Made by a program: the position numbers and the translations under genes. Shown one piece after another: positions 60,013 to 64,000 of a DNA stretch of 64,000 nucleotides. Where the stretch lies: contig JBMNEO010000006.1 in NCBI GenBank assembly GCA_050948825.1, positions 101,861 through 165,860 on the forward strand, in the 5' to 3' direction. The notes under the pieces were generated by a model. It had not been told where the DNA came from, did not search any database, and saw only the letters and a program-made list of their open reading frames with translations. The DNA comes from DUQX01 sp050948825 (lineage in GTDB: Bacteria; Bacillota; Dethiobacteria; DTU022; UBA8154). Position 1 is the first letter of the stretch. Each line of letters begins with the position of its first letter.

Positions 60013-60882
60013 ATGACAAAGAACTGTTACCCCGGCAAAATGCTGAAAGAAGAGCAAAGATTAAAAGAAAACCTTAAATTTATTGATCTTGTTCTTGAGG
60101 TGGTTGATGCCCGCCTTCCCCTTGCCGGAAGGAATGAGAGGCTGCAAAGAATGCTGGGCGGGAAAAAAATAATTACCATTCTTAACAAATCCGATCTTGC
60201 AGATAAAGAAATAACGGGCCGCTGGCTAAGTATATTGGCCGGTGATAAAGGGCCCGTTTTAGCTTTTGATGCCAAAAAAATGGGCGGTGTTAAAAAACTG
60301 GAAAGCCTGCTTCTGGCAAACCGCTCGCAAAGTAATAAGTACAGGCGCCCGCTGCGTTTAATCGTAGTTGGTATACCCAATACAGGTAAATCCACGATTA
60401 TCAACCGGCTGGCGGGTAAGTTTGCCTTAAGAACGGGTGAAAAGCCCGGAATAACCAGGGGCCCGCAGTGGTTGAGGTTGAGGTCGGGCTGGGAGATGCT
60501 GGATACCCCCGGTCTGTTGCCCCCCAGCTTGAAGGGCAAAAGTACAGCGAGCGTTTTTGGACTTGCGGCTATCGGTTCGCTTGATGTTGATGCCTACGAT
60601 GAAGAAGAAGTTGCCCTGTGGTTGCTGGAGCGTTACCTGTCCGGTGAAAAAACCCGCCGCTGCCTGTTTGAATGTTATTCGCTGGGGGACGACGATGTAA
60701 TTGATGTGTCCGGGGATTTGCTGTATGCCATTGGGATGCGGCGGGGATGTTTAATAAAAGGCGGCCAGGTGGATAAAAAGAAAACGGCCCGGATAGTGCT
60801 GAGGGATTTCAGGAAGGGGACGCTTGGGCGTATAAGCCTGGAAAAGCCGGAGGATTACAATGGGACACTTTCTGAGCGATAA
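60013..60882 (+). CDS. rbgA: ribosome biogenesis GTPase RbgA (YlqF)
   Basis: Circularly permuted GTPase for late 50S assembly. The 289-residue protein has VVDARLP and LNKSD (G4) before GIPNTGKST (G1) and DTPGLLPP (G3), the permuted order. The N-terminus NCYPGKMLKEE corresponds to the family QWFPGHMAKA. ATG 60013 is after lepB. Its end overlaps rnhB by 23 bases. Confidence 0.95.
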   Translation: MTKNCYPGKMLKEEQRLKENLKFIDLVLEVVDARLPLAGRNERLQRMLGGKKIITILNKSDLADKEITGRWLSILAGDKGPVLAFDAKKMGGVKKLESLLLANRSQSNKYRRPLRLIVVGIPNTGKSTIINRLAGKFALRTGEKPGITRGPQWLRLRSGWEMLDTPGLLPPSLKGKSTASVFGLAAIGSLDVDAYDEEEVALWLLERYLSGEKTRRCLFECYSLGDDDVIDVSGDLLYAIGMRRGCLIKGGQVDKKKTARIVLRDFRKGTLGRISLEKPEDYNGTLSER

Positions 60883-61654
60883 TCTATCTTCGCTTACAAT
60901 CAACGAAATTAAGGCTTACCTTTTTTCAAAAGAAAAGCTCTCTGCCCGCGAATTGGGAATTCTTAAAAGCGATCGGCGAAAAGGCGTGCAAGAACTTCTT
61001 TCCTTGTTTCTTAAACAGAGGGAAAAGGCCCGAAGCGAGGAGGAACATTTACATAAGTTGATGGCGAAAGAGCGGTTATTGCATGAACAGGGCTATAAGC
61101 TGATAGCCGGGGCGGATGAAGCCGGAAGAGGACCCCTGGCCGGGCCGGTTGTGGCGGCCGCGGTAATACTGGATCCGGAAAAGAATTGCTGGGCTGGAAT
61201 TAATGATTCCAAACAGCTTACTCCGCAGGCGAGAGAAGAGCTGTATGAGATTGTGACAGCAAACGCAAAAGCTGTTGCTATAGGGGTGGCGGATGTTCCT
61301 TTGATAGATGAGATCAACATATATCATGCCTCGCTGCGAGCTATGCGGCTGGCGGTTGAAAAGCTGTTGCCGCAGCCGGATTATATTCTTTTCGACGGCT
61401 TTAACGTTCCAGGGGTGGATCTGCCGCAGGAGGCGGTGATCGGCGGTGATGCCCTGTGTCTTTCAATTGCGGCCGCCTCTATTGTTGCCAAGGTAACCAG
61501 GGACAAGATCATGCTGAAGTACAGCAGGGAATACCCAGGTTACGGATTTGACAGGAATAAAGGCTACCCTACCGCCGGGCACAGGGAAGCTATAAAAACC
61601 CTGGGGTTATCACCTATCCACCGCAGGACATTCCAATGCAATAAAGACAGGTAG
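60860..61654 (+). CDS. rnhB: ribonuclease HII
   Basis: Cuts RNA in RNA-DNA hybrids and single ribonucleotides in DNA. The 264-residue protein has an N-terminal helical extension (about 1-75) common in Bacillota, then the catalytic AGADEAGRGPLAGPVVAAAV with Asp and Glu. NDSKQLTPQARE, the second Asp near YILFDGF, and GYGFDRNKGYPT follow. ATG 60860 overlaps rbgA. Confidence 0.96.
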   Translation: MGHFLSDNLSSLTINEIKAYLFSKEKLSARELGILKSDRRKGVQELLSLFLKQREKARSEEEHLHKLMAKERLLHEQGYKLIAGADEAGRGPLAGPVVAAAVILDPEKNCWAGINDSKQLTPQAREELYEIVTANAKAVAIGVADVPLIDEINIYHASLRAMRLAVEKLLPQPDYILFDGFNVPGVDLPQEAVIGGDALCLSIAAASIVAKVTRDKIMLKYSREYPGYGFDRNKGYPTAGHREAIKTLGLSPIHRRTFQCNKDR

Positions 61655-61797
61655 ATATTGCACAGCAGGTGTGTACGGCAGGTATGTATGGATAAGAGTA
61701 CAAGTGAAGGAGCCGTCTCATTGGCTTAACGATCTATCGGAACAGTTTTTTTACTATGGTGGTAGTAAATATAACGTTATAAAAAGGGGCTTTTGTC

Positions 61798-62178
61798 TTG
61801 CAAGGAAATACCGGGGGATACAAAAAGAAAATGGGCGCCCTGGGCGAGAAAATCGCCGGAGAATACTTAATAAATACGGAAGGCTACAACATAGTTGCCA
61901 GAAACTATACCTGTCCCCTTGGAGAGCTGGATATCGTAGCTTATGAAGGTGAAACGCTTGTTTTTGTAGAGGTCCGGTCCGGTAGCACTCTTTCGGTGGG
62001 TTATGCCGAAGAATCGATCGGTTTTCGCAAACAAAAGAAGTTGCGGCAGCTTGCCGCTTATTATTTAAAGGAAAAGGGAATGCCCGATTGTTTCTGCCGT
62101 TTTGATGTGGTTATTGTATTGTTCGAGAAGGGAAGATCGAGCGCAAAGGAAATAAAACTGTTAAAAAACGCGTTCTAA
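61798..62178 (+). CDS. yraN: YraN/UPF0102 nuclease-fold protein
   Basis: A 126-residue UPF0102 protein with an endonuclease-like fold. Family residues are visible in GALGEKIAGEYL, the GELDIVAYEGETLVFVEVRS core (Asp, Glu and Glu of a PD-(D/E)xK-like site) and KQKKLRQLAAYYL. Function is unsettled; a role in DNA or RNA processing is suspected. TTG 61798 follows AAAGGGG. The 143-base gap after rnhB shows no gene. It precedes comM as in many genomes. Confidence 0.9.
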   Translation: MQGNTGGYKKKMGALGEKIAGEYLINTEGYNIVARNYTCPLGELDIVAYEGETLVFVEVRSGSTLSVGYAEESIGFRKQKKLRQLAAYYLKEKGMPDCFCRFDVVIVLFEKGRSSAKEIKLLKNAF

Positions 62179-62202
62179 TAATATGTTGAAAGGTGATTGA
62201 GG

Positions 62203-63753
62203 TTGCTAGCAAAAGTTACCGGCTGTGCACTTATCGGCATAGAAGGATATGAAGTATCCGTAGAGACAGACGTAAGCCGGGGGTTGCCCAATTTTCATCT
62301 GGTGGGGCTGGCTGCCCCTTCGGTTAAAGAGGCCAGGGAGAGGGTTCGGGCCGCAATCATAAATAGTGGTTTTAAGTTTCCTTCCAAACGAATTACCGTT
62401 AACCTTGCTCCTGCCGATTTAAAGAAAGACGGCTCTGCTTTCGATCTGGCGATTGCTGCAGGTATACTGGCTGCAACCGGACAGGTTCCCGAAACGGCCT
62501 TGCAGCAAAAAGTTTTTGCCGGTGAGCTCTCCCTGGACGGGGAGTTAAGGGAGATTCCCGGAACAATGGCTATTGCTGTTTCAATAAAAAAACGGGTTGA
62601 AATGAAGGATGCCCTGGAGCTAATCGTACCCAGGGGGAATGCCCTGGAGGCCTCTATGGTTGGTGGAGTTCCAGTAAAGGGTGTCTCAAATTTAAGAGAG
62701 CTTGCCGCCTACCTGAAAGGGGAGGAAAGCCTGCCGGAAGTCTCATGCGGCCTGCCGAATGATATTCTTAAAAATAGGGGAAACAACGAACAGCCCGATT
62801 TTAAAGAAGTAAAGGGCCAGTTAACGGCAAAAAGAGCGCTGGAGATCGGGGCTGCCGGTGGGCACAATGTCATCTTGACGGGGCCGCCAGGCACGGGCAA
62901 AACAATGCTGGCGCGCAGGATCCCTTCGATTTTGCCTTCCATGACGCTTGATGAGTGCCTGGAGGTGACTAAAATCCACAGCGTTGCGGGGCTAACCAGG
63001 AAGGACAGGCCCCTTATTACCAGCAGGCCGTTTCGCACCCCTCACCATTCGGCTACAATTGCCGGGATACTCGGCGGCGGCAGGATTCCCCAGCCGGGGG
63101 AGGTAAGCCTTGCCCACCTGGGAGTTCTTTTTTTGGATGAATTTCCGGAATATTCACGGGAAGTGCTGGAGGGCCTGAGGCAGCCCCTGGAGGATGGCGA
63201 GGTGGTTATAACAAGATCGGAAATGGCAGTTCGCTATCCTTGCCGTTTTATGCTTGTCGCCTCAAGAAACCCTTGCCCTTGCGGCTTTTTGGGGCATCCG
63301 TTTCGTGAATGCAGCTGTACTGAATCACAGATACGGCGCTACCAGATGAAATCATCCGGCCCCTTGATGGACAGGATTGACCTGCACGTGGAAGTTCCCG
63401 CCCTGGAGTACAGCGAGATCGAGGGCGAAGGGGAGGGGGAAAGCTCTGCCGCCATCAGGGAAAGGGTGGAGAAAGCCCGCGCTATCCAGAGGGAGAGGTT
63501 TAAAAATTCAGGTGTTTTAATCGAGAACAATGCCGCCATGTCCCGCCGCCACATCCAGGAATTTTGTCCCCTCGACAGGGAAACCCGCAATCTTCTGCGC
63601 CGCGCTTTTAATTCCCTTGCTCTTTCCATGCGGGCGCACGACCGCATTATCAAAGTTGCCCGCACCATCGCGGACCTTTCCGGCGGAGAAAATATCAGCG
63701 CCGCCCACGTTGCCGAAGCCATCCAGTACCGCAGCCTGGACCGGAGATTCTAA
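62203..63753 (+). CDS. comM: YifB/ComM-family Mg chelatase-like AAA+ ATPase
   Basis: A 516-residue AAA+ protein; ComM in Haemophilus and Vibrio is a branch-migration helicase in natural transformation. An N-terminal ChlI-like domain (about 1-160; GIEGYEVSVETDVSRGLP, RITVNLAPADL) is followed by the AAA core. Walker A is GPPGTGKTMLARR and Walker B is LGVLFLDEFPEY, with a zinc-like CPCGFLGH...CSC insert. The C-terminal Mg_chelatase_C part has RRHIQEFCPLDRE. TTG 62203 follows AAAGGTGA; TTG 62197 is too close to it. A copy of an internal 58-bp piece lies 300 bases downstream. Confidence 0.95.
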   Translation: MLAKVTGCALIGIEGYEVSVETDVSRGLPNFHLVGLAAPSVKEARERVRAAIINSGFKFPSKRITVNLAPADLKKDGSAFDLAIAAGILAATGQVPETALQQKVFAGELSLDGELREIPGTMAIAVSIKKRVEMKDALELIVPRGNALEASMVGGVPVKGVSNLRELAAYLKGEESLPEVSCGLPNDILKNRGNNEQPDFKEVKGQLTAKRALEIGAAGGHNVILTGPPGTGKTMLARRIPSILPSMTLDECLEVTKIHSVAGLTRKDRPLITSRPFRTPHHSATIAGILGGGRIPQPGEVSLAHLGVLFLDEFPEYSREVLEGLRQPLEDGEVVITRSEMAVRYPCRFMLVASRNPCPCGFLGHPFRECSCTESQIRRYQMKSSGPLMDRIDLHVEVPALEYSEIEGEGEGESSAAIRERVEKARAIQRERFKNSGVLIENNAAMSRRHIQEFCPLDRETRNLLRRAFNSLALSMRAHDRIIKVARTIADLSGGENISAAHVAEAIQYRSLDRRF

Positions 63754-63794
63754 GGTTGAACCTCGGTTTAAATAAAGGCATTTGTATTCCTGCC

Positions 63795-63816
63795 TGCCGC
63801 CTTTGTATAGGCGGCA
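63795..63816 (+). terminator. hairpin downstream of comM
   Basis: TGCCGCC and GGCGGCA form a 7-bp GC-rich stem with a TTTGTATA loop, 42 bases after the comM stop. The next bases are AAAGGCTC rather than a T run, so a classical Rho-independent terminator is uncertain. Confidence 0.5.
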
Positions 63817-63829
63817 AAAGGCTCAATTG

Positions 63830-63838
63830 TGATATAAT
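63830..63838 (+). promoter_or_regulatory. extended -10 promoter-like site after comM
   Basis: TGATATAAT matches an extended -10 element (TG-n-TATAAT). No good -35 is at the right spacing. It lies about 30 bases before the small frame that contains the comM fragment. Confidence 0.4.
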
Positions 63839-63866
63839 GATATAAATTAACTATTAAGATTCAAAA

Positions 63867-63983
63867 TTGGGGGATAAAATAAAGAACCGTAAACATAACA
63901 GACGCCACATCCAGGAATTTTGTCCCTTCGACAGGGAAACCCGCAATCTTCTGCGCCGCGGCAAATATTCTGGAAGTTTTTAA
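63867..63983 (+). pseudogene. small frame carrying a duplicated comM fragment
   Basis: From TTG 63867 a 38-codon frame runs to TAA 63981-63983. Its middle, RRHIQEFCPFDRETRNLLRR, repeats comM codons in the same frame. The 58 bases at 63903-63960 match comM 63547-63604 with one change (C to T, Leu to Phe). The sequences before and after are unrelated to comM. No convincing ribosome site precedes the TTG. It is best treated as a gene fragment or local duplication rather than a working gene. Confidence 0.6.
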
Positions 63984-64000
63984 ATTTAAAAGGAATTTGA

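Noticed and set aside
59393..60019. 208-codon frame on the minus strand over lepB
   Set aside because: lepB on the plus strand has all catalytic motifs; this frame shows none of any family.
60027..60539. 170-codon frame on the minus strand inside rbgA
   Set aside because: Opposite strand of a complete conserved GTPase with no recognisable domain.

Overview
The window looks like a chromosomal segment of a low-to-mid G+C, probably spore-forming Bacillota, most likely of class Clostridia. The evidence is gene order and family content: a T-box-controlled ileS, remA, a SpoIIM-family protein, the stp-prkC-rsgA-rpe block, a one-piece ribD-ribE-ribBA-ribH operon, and the run yceD-rpmF-plsX-fabHDG-acpP-fabF-rnc-smc-ftsY-ylxM-ffh-rpsP-khpA-rimM-trmD-rplS-lepB-rbgA-rnhB-yraN-comM. 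Many genes appear to start at TTG or GTG, and a few at rarer codons. I cannot name a genus from sequence reading alone. No rRNA, tRNA, CRISPR array, prophage or insertion sequence was seen.

Layout. 1-6411 (+): T-box leader, ileS, a DUF5665 membrane protein, a DksA/TraR-like protein, lspA, rluD-type synthase and pyrR. 6547-8322 (-): rqcH (ribosome quality control), then a Ca2+ P-type ATPase (+). 11470-15040 (+): yicC, remA, gmk, rpoZ and coaBC, with a possible pseudoknotted RNA before coaBC. 15230-15321: three tandem 31-bp repeats; then a SpoIIM-family gene (-). 16055-23466 (+): priA, def, fmt, three poorly known membrane proteins (DUF116, YugP-type peptidase, DUF6391) and rsmB. 23467-26398: an accessory islet with REP-like GGGGACGGTTCT repeats at both ends, a SEC-C protein (-) and a CapA-family lipoprotein (+). 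It sits where many relatives carry rlmN. 26399-34257 (+): stp, prkC, rsgA, rpe and the riboflavin operon. 34317-39183 (+): polA, mutM, coaE and a lytic transglycosylase. 39187-43614: a mixed accessory stretch with an ArgA-like acetyltransferase (-), a stand-alone LigD-type 3'-phosphoesterase and a macrodomain protein (+), lactate permease (-), a hotdog thioesterase and a NusG-domain-II protein (+). 43712-63753 (+): the long lipid, secretion and ribosome block from yceD to comM. The last 250 bases hold a 58-bp copy of an internal piece of comM behind a promoter-like site.

How the genes work together. Most of the window is core information processing: translation (ileS, def, fmt, rpsP, rplS, rpmF, trmD, rimM, rsmB, rsgA, rbgA), protein targeting (ffh, ftsY, ylxM, lepB, lspA), fatty-acid and phospholipid initiation (plsX, fabH, fabD, fabG, acpP, fabF), chromosome upkeep (smc, priA, polA, mutM, rnhB) and coenzymes (coaBC, coaE, riboflavin).

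Most unusual points. (1) rnc has no ATG, GTG or TTG in frame before its conserved core; an ACG overlapping the fabF stop codon is the best start. (2) plsX is broken by one extra base near 45032-45034. (3) The REP-bounded islet and a perfect 31-bp inverted repeat. (4) The comM fragment copy. (5) A candidate H-type pseudoknot ahead of coaBC. (6) The adjacent phosphoesterase-macrodomain pair, the best candidate here for a little-described functional unit.
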